Positions 13,651 through 22,485 of a stretch of DNA of 37,742 nucleotides are shown in pieces. Each line of letters opens with the position of its first letter. Within the stretch, counting starts at the first letter, position 1. Where the stretch lies: positions 1-37,742 of the forward strand of contig NZ_JAKILG010000046.1 in the NCBI RefSeq assembly GCF_023283765.1. The letters run 5' to 3'. Source of the stretch: Shewanella profunda. Lineage in GTDB: Bacteria > Pseudomonadota > Gammaproteobacteria > Enterobacterales > Shewanellaceae. The position numbers and the translations under genes were made by a program. Under the pieces are notes generated by a model. That model ran no database searches and had not been told where the DNA came from. It saw nothing but the letters and a program-made list of their open reading frames with translations.

Positions 13651-16047
13651 ATGATAAAAAGCACATCTCAGAAATTTTTGTTAAGTTCATTGGCCGTTAT
13701 GGTGAGTTCTCACCTTTGGGCTGTAGAGGCACCACAACAGGAAGAAGCCAAGAAAGATGCACTCGGTTTAGAAAGAATTACCGTAACTGGGGTTGCCCGC
13801 GGTACGCGTGTCATGGACTCGAGTGTGTCCGTCAGCAGCGTGTCACTGGCCGAGCTTGAGGTGAGCACGCCACGCTCATCGGCGGAGGCATTTCGTATTA
13901 TTCCGGGGATAAAGGTCGAATCTACTGGCGGTGAAGGTAATGCCAACATTGCTGTCCGTGGTTTACCTGTGGCTTCTGGCGGCGCTAAGTTCCTGCAAAT
14001 TCAAGAAGATGGTTTGCCCATCATGCAGTTTGGCGATATCGCCTTCGGTAACTCAGACATCTTTTTACGCTTAGACTCTACGGTGCAAACAATTGAATCT
14101 ATCCGTGGTGGCTCGGCATCGACCGCCGCCAGTAATGCCCCCGGCGGCATTATCAACGTGATCAGTAAAACCGGTTCATCTGATGCGGGCAGTGTTTCTA
14201 CCACCTTCGGGCTGGATTACGATACTTTCCGCACCGACTTTGAATACGGTACTAGCATCAACGACAGCCTGCGTTTCCATGTGGGTGGTTTCGTGCGTAC
14301 GGGTGAAGGCCCACGCGAAGCGGGCTATAACGCCAACAAAGGCGGCCAGATCAAAGCCAACTTAACTAAAGAATTCGATAATGGCTATGTTCGCCTGTAT
14401 TTCAAACATTTAGACGATAAAAGCATAGGTTACTTACCTATGCCCATGTACTCGGATGGCAGCTCAATCCCTGGTTTTGACGCTAAATCCGATGCGATTC
14501 AGTCCGCTTATTTCCTCTCTACTTTGAGCTTAGGTGCCGATGGCGAACGTCGTCGTGGCGATATGCGCGATGGCATGAATCCTGTGGTCGATTCTGTGGG
14601 CTTAGAGGCTTCCTTCGATTTAGGTAATGACTGGCAGGTAGAAAACCGTTTCCGTTTCTCCGATGTGAGCGGTAACTTCCTGTCGCCATTCCCCGCCGAA
14701 GTGGCGAACGGCAGCGATATCGCGACCAGTATTGCGGGTACTGGCGCTAAGTTGATTTACGCCAATGGACCTAATGCAGGCAATCCAATGGATGGTTTAG
14801 CTATGCGTATCAATACCTTTGATGTGCAGATGAATGATTTTGGCTCAATCGTAAACGACCTGAAATTAACAAAAACCTTCGACGATACCAGCGTGACATT
14901 CGGCTATTACAGTGCAGTGCAAAACATCAGTATGACCTGGATGTGGAACTCCTATCTGATGGAAGTGAAGGGTGATAATGCGGCGCTGTTGGATGTGGTT
15001 GCCGCCGATGGCACGGCTTATTCTGATAATGGCCTCTATGCTTATGGCGTGCCTTATTGGGGAAATTGTTGCCAACGCAATTACGATACCGACTACAGCA
15101 TAAAAGCGCCTTACCTCGCGTTAGCATCGAGTTTTGGTGACCTTTCGCTTGATGCCAGTGTGCGTTATGACAGCGGTGATGCGAGCGGTTACTATGCGGG
15201 TAGCGTGCAATCGCAGGTGGATATGAATCAGGATGGCGTGATTTCCATCCCTGAGCAAAGCGTGTCTTCTATCGACAATGCTAATCCTCAGCCGGTGAAT
15301 TACGACTGGAATTACACTTCCTATTCATTGGGTGCTAACTACCAGTTTTCTAGTGACTTAGCAGCATTTGGCCGCTTGAGCCACGGTGGCCGCGCTAATG
15401 CCGACCGCTTGTTATTTGGTAAGGTTCGTGCCGATGGTTCAGTGGCGAAGGAAGATGCGGTTGATAAGGTTGATCAGTACGAGTTAGGTGTTAAGTATCG
15501 TTACAATGATCTGTCTGTGTTTGCGACGGCATTCTACTCTGAAACCGAAGAGCAAAACTTTGAAGCTACTAGCCAACGTTTCTTCGACCGTAAGTATAAA
15601 GCTAAAGGTATTGAAATCGAGTCGGCCTATTTTATCGGTGACTTCGACTTTAGAGGCAACCTGACGTGGACCGATGCCGAGATTGCTAAGGATGCATTGA
15701 CGCCAGAAGTGGTCGGTAACACCCCAAGAAGACAGGCTGACTTTATCTACTCTTTGATGGGACGTTACAACTTTAACCAAGGTTCAGTGGGGGTTAACTT
15801 AATTGGCACTACAGATTCCTATGCTCAAGATAATAATGACTTAAGTTTCGATGGCTACAACCAAGTGAATGCCTTTGCGACGTACAATCTGACCGAGGCA
15901 ATGAGTGTGTCCTTAAACGTCAACAACTTGTTTGATGTCACGGGTATTACTGAAGCAGAAGAAGGCTCAATCCCCGATAACAATATCATCCGTGCCCGTA
16001 CCATTAATGGCCGTACCACTAGCGCGACGCTTAAATACGAGTTCTAA
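13651..16047 (+). CDS. TonB-dependent outer-membrane receptor for sucrose
   Basis: A 798-residue outer-membrane receptor. The ATG at 13651 is preferred over 13633 because GGGGA (13639-13643) lies 7 bp before it and a signal peptide starts there (MIKSTSQKFLLSSLAVMVSS, cleavage near LWA-VEA). The mature N-terminus has a TonB-box-like ERITVTG, then a plug domain (about 60-190, with PRSSAEAFRIIPGIKVES and SNAPGGIINVIS). A 22-strand barrel ends in the terminal aromatic residue (ATLKYEF). Controlled by its own copy of the palindrome and ending in a terminator before scrK. Sucrose as ligand follows from the neighbours; TonB-dependent sucrose receptors are known (SuxA in Xanthomonas). Confidence 0.87.
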   Translation: MIKSTSQKFLLSSLAVMVSSHLWAVEAPQQEEAKKDALGLERITVTGVARGTRVMDSSVSVSSVSLAELEVSTPRSSAEAFRIIPGIKVESTGGEGNANIAVRGLPVASGGAKFLQIQEDGLPIMQFGDIAFGNSDIFLRLDSTVQTIESIRGGSASTAASNAPGGIINVISKTGSSDAGSVSTTFGLDYDTFRTDFEYGTSINDSLRFHVGGFVRTGEGPREAGYNANKGGQIKANLTKEFDNGYVRLYFKHLDDKSIGYLPMPMYSDGSSIPGFDAKSDAIQSAYFLSTLSLGADGERRRGDMRDGMNPVVDSVGLEASFDLGNDWQVENRFRFSDVSGNFLSPFPAEVANGSDIATSIAGTGAKLIYANGPNAGNPMDGLAMRINTFDVQMNDFGSIVNDLKLTKTFDDTSVTFGYYSAVQNISMTWMWNSYLMEVKGDNAALLDVVAADGTAYSDNGLYAYGVPYWGNCCQRNYDTDYSIKAPYLALASSFGDLSLDASVRYDSGDASGYYAGSVQSQVDMNQDGVISIPEQSVSSIDNANPQPVNYDWNYTSYSLGANYQFSSDLAAFGRLSHGGRANADRLLFGKVRADGSVAKEDAVDKVDQYELGVKYRYNDLSVFATAFYSETEEQNFEATSQRFFDRKYKAKGIEIESAYFIGDFDFRGNLTWTDAEIAKDALTPEVVGNTPRRQADFIYSLMGRYNFNQGSVGVNLIGTTDSYAQDNNDLSFDGYNQVNAFATYNLTEAMSVSLNVNNLFDVTGITEAEEGSIPDNNIIRARTINGRTTSATLKYEF

Positions 16048-16098
16048 GCGGATGTTGCTACAGAAACTGTTTTTATAGAAAAAATGCTAAGCCAAAAC

Positions 16099-16121
16099 AG
16101 CCCATGAAAGTGGGCTTTTTG
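16099..16121 (+). terminator. Terminator between the receptor and scrK
   Basis: AGCCCA (16099-16104) pairs with TGGGCT (16111-16116) around loop TGAAAG, then a run of T. The stem is short, so it may allow partial readthrough into scrK, which lacks an operator of its own. Confidence 0.7.
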
Positions 16122-16159
16122 CCTGATACAGAATATAGAATGACAAAGTTGGAGATAAA

Positions 16160-17170
16160 ATGACGGTATTACTCAGCTTCGGTGAGGTGTTAGTGGACTT
16201 GCTGCCAACCGATGCCACGGGCAAACATCATCAGCCGATTGCCGGTGGCGCGCCCGCTAATGTGGCCGTGGGTTACGCTAAACTCGGCGGCAAGAGTTAC
16301 TTTGCTGGTGGTATCAGCGTCGATCATTATGGTGTTATGTTAACCGCGGCCTTAGCGGAGCAAGGTGTGGTGACGGATTTTCTTGCCGAAGTGCCTAACG
16401 CCGCCACTGCGACTGTGTTGGTTAATTTGGATGAACAGGGTGAACGCACCTTTGAGTTCAATCGTAATGACACAGCCGATATGCGCTACAGCAATCAGCA
16501 TTTCGATAGTATTCCATGGCAGGGTATTGATATTTTTCATCTTTGCTCAAATACCTTTACCGAAACTGCTATTTTTAACACTAGCCTTTATGGTGCGCGC
16601 CGTGCCAATGCGTTCGCGACTTTAGTGAGTTTTGATGTGAATCTGCGTTTATCCCTGTGGCAGGACACGTCTCTGCTATCCGAGCGGGTTGAGCAGTGTT
16701 TTCGCTACACTCAAGTGCTGAAAATGAGCCGTGAAGAAGCGGACTACTTAGCACGGGAGAAAAGTTTAGCGCGGGCGCGGGAGACTGCGGGCAGCAATGG
16801 CAACAATAGTTTTGAAGATTATCTGCTGTTCTGCCTTGCCCAAGGGGTTGAGGTGATTTTGGTCACCGATGGCGCCAATCCAGTGCAATGCATTACTGCG
16901 CAGCAAAGGTTTAGCGTACCAGTGCCGCAAATATCTGCTGTGGATACTACGGCCGCGGGCGACAGTTTTATCTCAGGTTTTCTGTTCGCATTAGGTTTAG
17001 GGCTCGAACATGATCTTGAATCCGATTTAGGAAATTTAAGCTTGAAGCAAAGGCTCGCAAGCCAAGCGCACTTAGAGGCGGCTGTGGTATTTGCTACTCG
17101 CTGCGGCGCGTTTACCTGCGGGCAAAAGGGCGCGTTTCCCGCCTTACCTACGTTGGCGCAGGTTAGCTAA
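16160..17170 (+). CDS. scrK: Fructokinase (PfkB/ribokinase family)
   Basis: A 336-residue cytoplasmic sugar kinase that phosphorylates fructose released by sucrose phosphorylase. PfkB signature 1 is seen as GGAPANVAVGYAKLGG (about 29-44). Signature 2 is DTTAAGDSFISGF (about 259), containing the catalytic Asp and anion-hole Gly-Asp. GGAG lies 5 bp before the ATG. A short insertion of polar residues around 205-215 (ARETAGSNGNNS) is slightly unusual. It lies 112 bp after the receptor, past a modest terminator, with no palindrome of its own, so its expression probably depends on readthrough or a separate weak promoter. Confidence 0.9.
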   Translation: MTVLLSFGEVLVDLLPTDATGKHHQPIAGGAPANVAVGYAKLGGKSYFAGGISVDHYGVMLTAALAEQGVVTDFLAEVPNAATATVLVNLDEQGERTFEFNRNDTADMRYSNQHFDSIPWQGIDIFHLCSNTFTETAIFNTSLYGARRANAFATLVSFDVNLRLSLWQDTSLLSERVEQCFRYTQVLKMSREEADYLAREKSLARARETAGSNGNNSFEDYLLFCLAQGVEVILVTDGANPVQCITAQQRFSVPVPQISAVDTTAAGDSFISGFLFALGLGLEHDLESDLGNLSLKQRLASQAHLEAAVVFATRCGAFTCGQKGAFPALPTLAQVS

Positions 17171-17192
17171 CCCTCACTGCATTAACGATAAT

Positions 17193-17230
17193 ATCCAAGG
17201 CGAGCCTATTGAGTTTGCCTTGGATTTTTT
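17193..17230 (+). terminator. Terminator after scrK
   Basis: ATCCAAGGC (17193-17201) pairs with GCCTTGGAT (17217-17225), followed by TTTTT. It closes the sucrose cluster. Confidence 0.85.
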
Positions 17231-17422
17231 GTCTTTTAGATTTTCCGCCCGTCATTCTTCAATAGCATAGCGCGAACCAAATCACGTTTTAGTCGCCCCC
17301 TTTGTAAAGCATTTATGCTATTTTAGCTGCGACTTAAGGTCGAAGATGCATCGGATTTTTCCATGCTTGATGTCGACATTTTTTTCGGCATGGTTTTATT
17401 TCAACATCATTGGGGATTTCCT

Positions 17423-17956
17423 ATGAGCAAAGCAAAAATCGGTATTGTGACGGTAAGCGATCGCGCCAGCGCGGGAATTTATGAAGATATCTCAGGCAAG
17501 GCGATTATCGACACGCTCAACGACTATCTCACCAGCGAGTGGGAGCCGATTTACCAAGTGATCCCCGATGAGCAGGATGTGATTGAAGCGACGTTGATCA
17601 AAATGGCCGACGAGCAGGATTGCTGCTTGATTGTCACTACGGGCGGCACTGGCCCAGCGAAACGCGATGTCACCCCAGAAGCGACAGAAGCCGTCTGCGA
17701 TCGCATGATGCCGGGCTTTGGTGAGTTGATGCGCGCTGAGTCATTAAAGTTTGTTCCTACCGCCATTTTATCGCGCCAAACCGCAGGATTACGTGGCGAT
17801 TCATTGATTGTGAACTTGCCCGGCAAACCAAAATCGATTCGCGAATGTTTAGATGCCGTGTTCCCCGCTATTCCTTACTGTATCGATTTGATGGAAGGCC
17901 CGTATTTAGAGTGCAATGAGTCGGTTATCAAACCATTCAGGCCTAAGGCTAAGTAA
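17423..17956 (+). CDS. mogA: Molybdopterin adenylyltransferase MogA
   Basis: A 177-residue cytoplasmic enzyme of molybdenum-cofactor synthesis that adenylates molybdopterin before molybdate insertion by MoeA. The start at 17423 is set by GGGGA (17412-17416) and by the family N-terminus AKIGIVTVSDRASAG; the frame extends 20 codons upstream but without family resemblance. The MoCF signature TTGGTGP is at 72-78 and RDVTPEAT at 81-88. The conserved LPGKPKSIRECLD near 135 matches the MogA C-terminal region. It stands alone, with its own terminator. Confidence 0.94.
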   Translation: MSKAKIGIVTVSDRASAGIYEDISGKAIIDTLNDYLTSEWEPIYQVIPDEQDVIEATLIKMADEQDCCLIVTTGGTGPAKRDVTPEATEAVCDRMMPGFGELMRAESLKFVPTAILSRQTAGLRGDSLIVNLPGKPKSIRECLDAVFPAIPYCIDLMEGPYLECNESVIKPFRPKAK

Positions 17957-17982
17957 TCTTGCTATCGAGCCTGTAAAAAACG

Positions 17983-18010
17983 AAGCCACTGAAAATCCAG
18001 TGGCTTTGTT
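17983..18010 (+). terminator. Terminator after mogA
   Basis: AAGCCACTG (17983-17991) pairs with CAGTGGCTT (17998-18006) around AAAATC, followed by TGTT. It lies just before the 3' end of the convergent small membrane protein gene. Confidence 0.8.
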
Positions 18011-18028
18011 GTTTGAGGAGCTTAGGGT

Positions 18029-18277
18029 TCATAACCGATTAATCTGTTGCTTTAGCTCGTACTCTGGCTCTGTCACTATTTTTTCAAGCACTTGTACTCG
18101 CTCAATTAGAGCTTGGTTTTGCAGACTAAGTTGAGTCACTTTATCCTCAAGGTGCCTATCGTCTGCGGTACCCACTCCAAGTTGGCGCGCCTTTAAATAG
18201 TGCTTAAACATCTCAGTAGCGCTGAGGCCAATAATGAAGCTGACCATAATCACCATTAAGACATATTCGTTTTCCAT
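18029..18277 (-). CDS. Small membrane protein with PspB-like layout
   Basis: An 82-residue protein with one N-terminal membrane segment (about 5-22, YVLMVIMVSFIIGLSATE) and a C-terminal cytoplasmic helix (about 40-72). The helix has heptad-like spacing (VTQLSLQNQALIERVQVLEK). GGGAG lies about 7 bp before the ATG. The layout and the C-terminal L-E-x-I-V-x-E-P resemble phage-shock protein B (LESIL-D-x-E), but no PspA or PspC lies nearby, so the resemblance may be only structural. Convergent with mogA and separated from the ABC permease by a possible hairpin at 18307-18340. Confidence 0.72.
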   Translation of the reverse strand: MENEYVLMVIMVSFIIGLSATEMFKHYLKARQLGVGTADDRHLEDKVTQLSLQNQALIERVQVLEKIVTEPEYELKQQINRL

Positions 18278-18306
18278 AACAAACTCCCGTTTCTATTGAG
18301 GTTTTC

Positions 18307-18340
18307 AACTTGGGAACGACTTAGTTATCGTCCCCAAGTT
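18307..18340 (-). terminator. Possible hairpin terminator after the ABC permease gene
   Basis: AACTTGGGAACGA (18307-18319) pairs with TCGTCCCCAAGTT (18328-18340) with one G-U type mismatch. It lies just past the permease stop on the minus strand. No T-run follows, so termination here would be weak or need a factor. Confidence 0.45.
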
Positions 18341-18356
18341 TATCGATCGAAGCGCC

Positions 18357-19505
18357 CTATAAACCGAAGATCACTTTTTCACTCCTGAGCGACCTTTCCA
18401 TGCCAAAGGCGAGCAATATCGCAATGGCGAGTGTGCCTAAGGTCGAAACCAGTAACTGCAACATGGGCAAGTCTTTACCTTTGATAAAGTCCATTAATGC
18501 CTGTTGCTGACCCGAGACGGGCAACCACTGCAGCATATCTGGCGCTATGTTGTAACTGGCGGCCATCGACAGGGCTAAGGGCACAAACAGCACCATGGTC
18601 AGATAGGACTGAGCTTCCTTAAAGGTTTTCGCCATAAAAGACACAAACAGTTGCAGACAAGCGGCCATTAACGCGACGGGGATGCCGACTACTAACATCA
18701 GCAGCATAAATTCCGTGGTGATGTTGACGCTAAAGCCTAATTCCTGCCATGGCACAAAGGCGTAGGCGATTTTAGACACCAGCAAGATCAGCACTAAACC
18801 GAGCAAAGCGAACAGGCTTACCGCAATAATTTTTGACAGCACTAACTGGCGAGTGGTCAGCGGATGGCTCAGTAGCAGGGCCAAGGAGTTGCGTTCGCGC
18901 TCACCGGCACTGGTGTCGATAGCTAGGTTCATCCCCGAGATAAATACCGAGTAAATCATAGTGAAAATGGCGATACCTAAGATCATCCCACCCTTAGAGT
19001 CTGTAGTGGCTTTGTCTTGCACATTTACCTTGAGCGGCTGCACCACGCGCGGGTCGATACCGCGGGCAATTAAACGTAAACTGCCCATTTCAGCGCTGTA
19101 GGCCTGCAGTTGTTTCTCGAGTCTGCGAATCGAGTTCTGTAGTTTCTCCTCTGAATTATCGGCCACGATAGTGATTTCGGCGCTTTTGCCTTGGTTCATT
19201 TGCGCGGCATAGTCGGTGCTGATGATCAGTTCTATCGCTTTAAGGTCTTTGGCGTCAGAGCCATCGGCCGCACCTTGAGTGATGCCCTTATTTGATAAAA
19301 ATCTTACTAAATCCGGTGCTTTATCGGGATTTTTAATGGTGATTTTTAAATCATCGGGGCTGGTTAGCTGGCCAATTAACACCATAAATAGGCCGCACAT
19401 GATCAACGGCGTACCTATGGCGTAGTACAGCCCCGCCATCACAGAGCGCTTATCGCGGGCGGCATCGATGAGTTCTTTACGAACCATAGCGATTATTTTA
19501 TTCAT
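18357..19505 (-). CDS. ABC-2 type exporter permease (NatB-like)
   Basis: A 382-residue membrane permease with the ABC-2 layout: a first helix (about 22-43) after KELIDAARDKRS, then a large extracytoplasmic domain (about 45-165). Five C-terminal helices follow (from about 175, GMILGIAIFTMIYSVFISGMNL, to LGTLAIAILLAFGM). The sequence TSAGERERNSLALLLSHPLTTRQLVLSK is the conserved coupling region of NatB-like permeases. AAGGAATAACAGC precedes the ATG. It is last in a minus-strand operon behind a NatA-like ATPase and a secreted hydrolase. Substrate unknown; NatAB itself exports sodium in Bacillus. Confidence 0.85.
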   Translation of the reverse strand: MNKIIAMVRKELIDAARDKRSVMAGLYYAIGTPLIMCGLFMVLIGQLTSPDDLKITIKNPDKAPDLVRFLSNKGITQGAADGSDAKDLKAIELIISTDYAAQMNQGKSAEITIVADNSEEKLQNSIRRLEKQLQAYSAEMGSLRLIARGIDPRVVQPLKVNVQDKATTDSKGGMILGIAIFTMIYSVFISGMNLAIDTSAGERERNSLALLLSHPLTTRQLVLSKIIAVSLFALLGLVLILLVSKIAYAFVPWQELGFSVNITTEFMLLMLVVGIPVALMAACLQLFVSFMAKTFKEAQSYLTMVLFVPLALSMAASYNIAPDMLQWLPVSGQQQALMDFIKGKDLPMLQLLVSTLGTLAIAILLAFGMERSLRSEKVIFGL

Positions 19506-19587
19506 GCTGTTATTCCTTTATCCATGATCTTATCTATCTGAGCTTGTACAGTATTGATGCTGCCTGCATTGTTGTTCGTTTGAGTCA

Positions 19588-20322
19588 TCATGCCGCTATC
19601 CCTTCATCCGTGCCGATAAGTTGAATAAAGGCTTCTTCGAGCGAGTCTTTGCCCGTTTGAATGCAAAGCTCAGTTGGGCTGCCAATGGCGACGACTCTGC
19701 CTTGGGCCATGACGATCACTTGGTCACACAGCGCGGCGACTTCTTGCATCACATGGCTAGAGAACAGCACGCAATGTCCTTGATTTTTAAGGTCGATAAG
19801 AATGTCACGTAACAGGCGAGTGCTCATCACATCCAGCCCACGGGTCGGCTCGTCGAGGATAATATTGCTCGGGCTGTGGACGATTGCCTGTGCGAGGGCG
19901 GTTTTCATTCTTTGTCCTTGGGAGAAGCCTTTGCAGCGGCGATCGCTAATGTCTTCGAGGCGCAATTTCGCAATCACTTGGCTGGTGGCCTCCTTGGCAT
20001 CCTTGGATGATAAGCCGCTTAGCTCGGCAAAATAGCGAATGTATTCCCGTGGCGTTAAGCGTTCGTACAGACCAAAAGGATCGGGGAATAAGCCGAGTTG
20101 CTGTTTAGCGCCAATAGGGTCGATGGCGACATCTATGCCTTCGATTTCAGCCTTGCCGTTATCGGGTTTCAGCAGGCCAAAGATAGTACGTAAACAGGTC
20201 GTTTTACCTGCCCCGTTCGGGCCGAGTAGTCCTGTGATTTGGCCGTTTTGTGCGACGAAACTTAAGTCATTGAGCGCCTGCACGTCACCGATGCGCTTGG
20301 AAAGATGGGATACTTTAATCAT
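19588..20322 (-). CDS. ABC exporter ATPase (NatA-like)
   Basis: A 244-residue nucleotide-binding subunit. Walker A GPNGAGKTT at 34-42, Q-loop region around GLFPDPFGLYERLT, signature FSQGQ at 133-137 (ABC-2 exporter variant of LSGGQ), Walker B IILDEP at 154-159, and the H-loop His in LFSSHVM. Its ATG lies 3 bp after the stop of the hydrolase gene, within AAGGAATAAGCC that serves both as hydrolase end and Shine-Dalgarno, so translation is coupled. The permease starts 82 bp downstream. It powers the NatB-like permease. Confidence 0.9.
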   Translation of the reverse strand: MIKVSHLSKRIGDVQALNDLSFVAQNGQITGLLGPNGAGKTTCLRTIFGLLKPDNGKAEIEGIDVAIDPIGAKQQLGLFPDPFGLYERLTPREYIRYFAELSGLSSKDAKEATSQVIAKLRLEDISDRRCKGFSQGQRMKTALAQAIVHSPSNIILDEPTRGLDVMSTRLLRDILIDLKNQGHCVLFSSHVMQEVAALCDQVIVMAQGRVVAIGSPTELCIQTGKDSLEEAFIQLIGTDEGIAA

Positions 20323-20325
20323 GGC

Positions 20326-21978
20326 TTATTCCTTAGCTCCAGTGCTGGTGTGGTCATCTGTTGTCGTGGTTTTTGTGCTGGTCGCATTAAGCGGCTCTAC
20401 CGAGCTGGCATTTAAATAAAAGCTGCGGCGCACATCTTTGTTTAAACATTCGCCGTCGAGATCGTTGACTGAGCCCGAGCGGACGAGATCGGCGATCAGG
20501 TTATTGGCGCAGGATTGATAGGCCACACCGTGGGTCGCATAAGGAGCGACAAAGTGTTTGGCATTGGTGAGTTTTTCTATGGCTAACTCGCCCCAGCTTG
20601 GTGGGGTGGCGGGGTCGATTTCGCCGGATAACAACAAGGTCGGAATGTTGCTGTTAATGGGCTCGCTAAAGCTGTCATCGACCGCAGGGACTTTCCATAC
20701 TGAACAAGTCGCCTCTAAGCCTTCGAGCATGGTTCTGCCCATAAAGGAGTGCTGAGCCTGCTCGCGCATGGTTGGGGTAATGCGGTGCATATCTTCGCCA
20801 CACACAACGGATGCGTGCATGCCCATCGCCATGCCAGCATTGTCGATAGTGAGGGCATAGAGGCCGAGTATAGGTTGGAAGTTGTTTTTCGCGGCTTGAT
20901 GAATCGCATGGGGTAGGAGGGCGCGCACATTGGCTTGATACAGCGCCATGCGGATCGAGCCAGAGAATTTACCGCGCGTCATGGTCAACATGGTTTTTTC
21001 GCCCGTGACGGGATCGTAAACGTTTTCCATCACAGGGCCTGTGGCGAGCTTAGCGTCGACTCGCTCAAAGTCCGCCTTTAACTGGGGAAATTGACTGTTA
21101 CAGGCGGCAGTTGCTTGGCAATCCTTAAACAGTAAGTCGAAGCCACGATCAATTGCCGAGCCAATTTCTAATACGCTTTGCTGCATGGGCACTATGCCGT
21201 CTAAGGTCACTGTGGCTAAGTGCTCTGGATATAAACGCATGTAAAGTTGCGCCATGCGAGTGCCGTAGGAGATGCCGTAAATATGCAGTTTTTTATAGCC
21301 TAAGTGCGCTCGCACGGCTTCGAAGTCTTTAATCGCATTGAGGCTGCCATATTGAGTCACGTCGGCATCGATTTTGGTTAAGCATTTTTGCGTTTCGGCT
21401 AAGGTATCGACATTATTGTCATCGAAGGACAGCGGAGATTGCGCCCCTTCATCGCAGGCCAGCAGATTCGAACGGCCTGTGCCCCTTTGATCGATCAGTA
21501 AAATATCCTGCTGTTGGCGAACTTTGCTCAGCATGGCATCGAAACCTGCCGCGTTCTCTATGGCCGATTGTCCTGGGCCGCCGGCAATCGCCAGCAAGGC
21601 TTCTTGATGGTTGGCATTTTTCACCGCAGGCAAAACGACGTAATGTACTTGGATCTGTTTACCATCGGGTTTGTTAGGATTTTCTGGCACAGTCACAAAA
21701 CCGCAGTTTAGGCGATCGGAAACGCCTTCTACATAACAAGTGTCGGTCTTATTTGCTATATCAGCCGCCGCTTGTGTCTCTTGGCTTTTCACATCACTCG
21801 CCCACGTCGCCGTACTTGCCATTGCCAGTATGAGTGCGCTCATTCTCAAAGTACGAGTGCTTAAAATACGCGTGCGCCATGTGGCACATGTGGCATTAGT
21901 TGCATCATGCCGTGGCAGAGTTAATCCAAGGCGTTGAGCGGCGTTGCTTAACTTCCTGTGTGTCATGCTATCTATCAT
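20326..21978 (-). CDS. Secreted alpha/beta-hydrolase, proline-iminopeptidase/tripeptidyl-peptidase type
   Basis: A 550-residue hydrolase of the S33 peptidase type. The nucleophile is Ser237 in GISYGTR. The acid is Asp in LLSGEIDPATPP (near 470) and the base His in YATHGVAY (near 497). The oxyanion region is GGPGQS (133-138), with DQRGTG at 163-168. A C-terminal domain of the TAP-like type contains the charge-relay His and several paired cysteines, fitting a periplasmic or secreted enzyme. The start at 21978 has AAAAGGAA upstream. The export signal is unusual: about 45 polar, basic residues precede the hydrophobic stretch MSALILAMASTATWAS. First gene of an operon with the NatAB-like exporter. 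Confidence 0.85.
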   Translation of the reverse strand: MIDSMTHRKLSNAAQRLGLTLPRHDATNATCATWRTRILSTRTLRMSALILAMASTATWASDVKSQETQAAADIANKTDTCYVEGVSDRLNCGFVTVPENPNKPDGKQIQVHYVVLPAVKNANHQEALLAIAGGPGQSAIENAAGFDAMLSKVRQQQDILLIDQRGTGRSNLLACDEGAQSPLSFDDNNVDTLAETQKCLTKIDADVTQYGSLNAIKDFEAVRAHLGYKKLHIYGISYGTRMAQLYMRLYPEHLATVTLDGIVPMQQSVLEIGSAIDRGFDLLFKDCQATAACNSQFPQLKADFERVDAKLATGPVMENVYDPVTGEKTMLTMTRGKFSGSIRMALYQANVRALLPHAIHQAAKNNFQPILGLYALTIDNAGMAMGMHASVVCGEDMHRITPTMREQAQHSFMGRTMLEGLEATCSVWKVPAVDDSFSEPINSNIPTLLLSGEIDPATPPSWGELAIEKLTNAKHFVAPYATHGVAYQSCANNLIADLVRSGSVNDLDGECLNKDVRRSFYLNASSVEPLNATSTKTTTTDDHTSTGAKE

Positions 21979-22045
21979 GCGCGCTTTCCTTTTTGCATTT
22001 CAGGACGAATGTGTTAATTTAACTATCAGTGTATCGGTGTATCAA

Positions 22046-22057
22046 TGTATTAATACA
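22046..22057. promoter_or_regulatory. Possible GntR-family operator upstream of the YtrA-like gene
   Basis: TGTATTAATACA is a perfect 12-bp palindrome ending 14 bp before the regulator start. It follows the repeated GTGTATC elements at 22029-22043. A position over the promoter and start region suggests autorepression, as described for YtrA-type regulators beside ABC exporters. Not proven. Confidence 0.45.
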
Positions 22058-22071
22058 GTGTGTAAAGGCTA

Positions 22072-22443
22072 ATGTTAGAACTTTTAAATGTCAACCCCAG
22101 TAGTGGCGAACCCATCTATAAACAATTACACGAGCAAATTGTGCGCTTAATTGTGGGTGGTCAACTGCAAGTGGAAGACGTATTACCCTCTGTACGCCAA
22201 ATTGCCGAGCATTTAGCGGTAAATCCCATGACAGTTTCCCGCGCGATTCAACAGCTTGTCGATCAAGGTTGGCTCGAACGTCGCCGCGGTCAAGCGACAA
22301 AAGTCGCGTTGCGAACTGAGATTATGGCATCGGGTATTAGCCTGCTCGAACCCCAGATTGATGCCCTGTTGTCGCAGGCAAAGCAGTTAGGTGTCAGCTT
22401 GCCTGAGTTGCTGCAACGGCTAAATGAACGCTGGCAAAATTAG
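22072..22443 (+). CDS. GntR-family regulator, YtrA subfamily
   Basis: A 123-residue repressor. The winged-helix GntR domain fills residues about 10-75 (GEPIYKQLHEQIVRLIVGGQ, LPSVRQIAEHLAVNPMTVSRA). It is followed by only a short helical tail, the mark of the YtrA subfamily, which has no large effector domain. AAAGG lies just before the ATG. The next two genes encode an ABC exporter, the usual partner of YtrA regulators, so local control of that exporter is likely. It is divergent from the peptidase-exporter operon, with about 90 bp shared. Confidence 0.9.
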   Translation: MLELLNVNPSSGEPIYKQLHEQIVRLIVGGQLQVEDVLPSVRQIAEHLAVNPMTVSRAIQQLVDQGWLERRRGQATKVALRTEIMASGISLLEPQIDALLSQAKQLGVSLPELLQRLNERWQN

Positions 22444-22485
22444 AAAGTAACGTATCGATAAATAGAATAAAAAGGATGGAATTCG

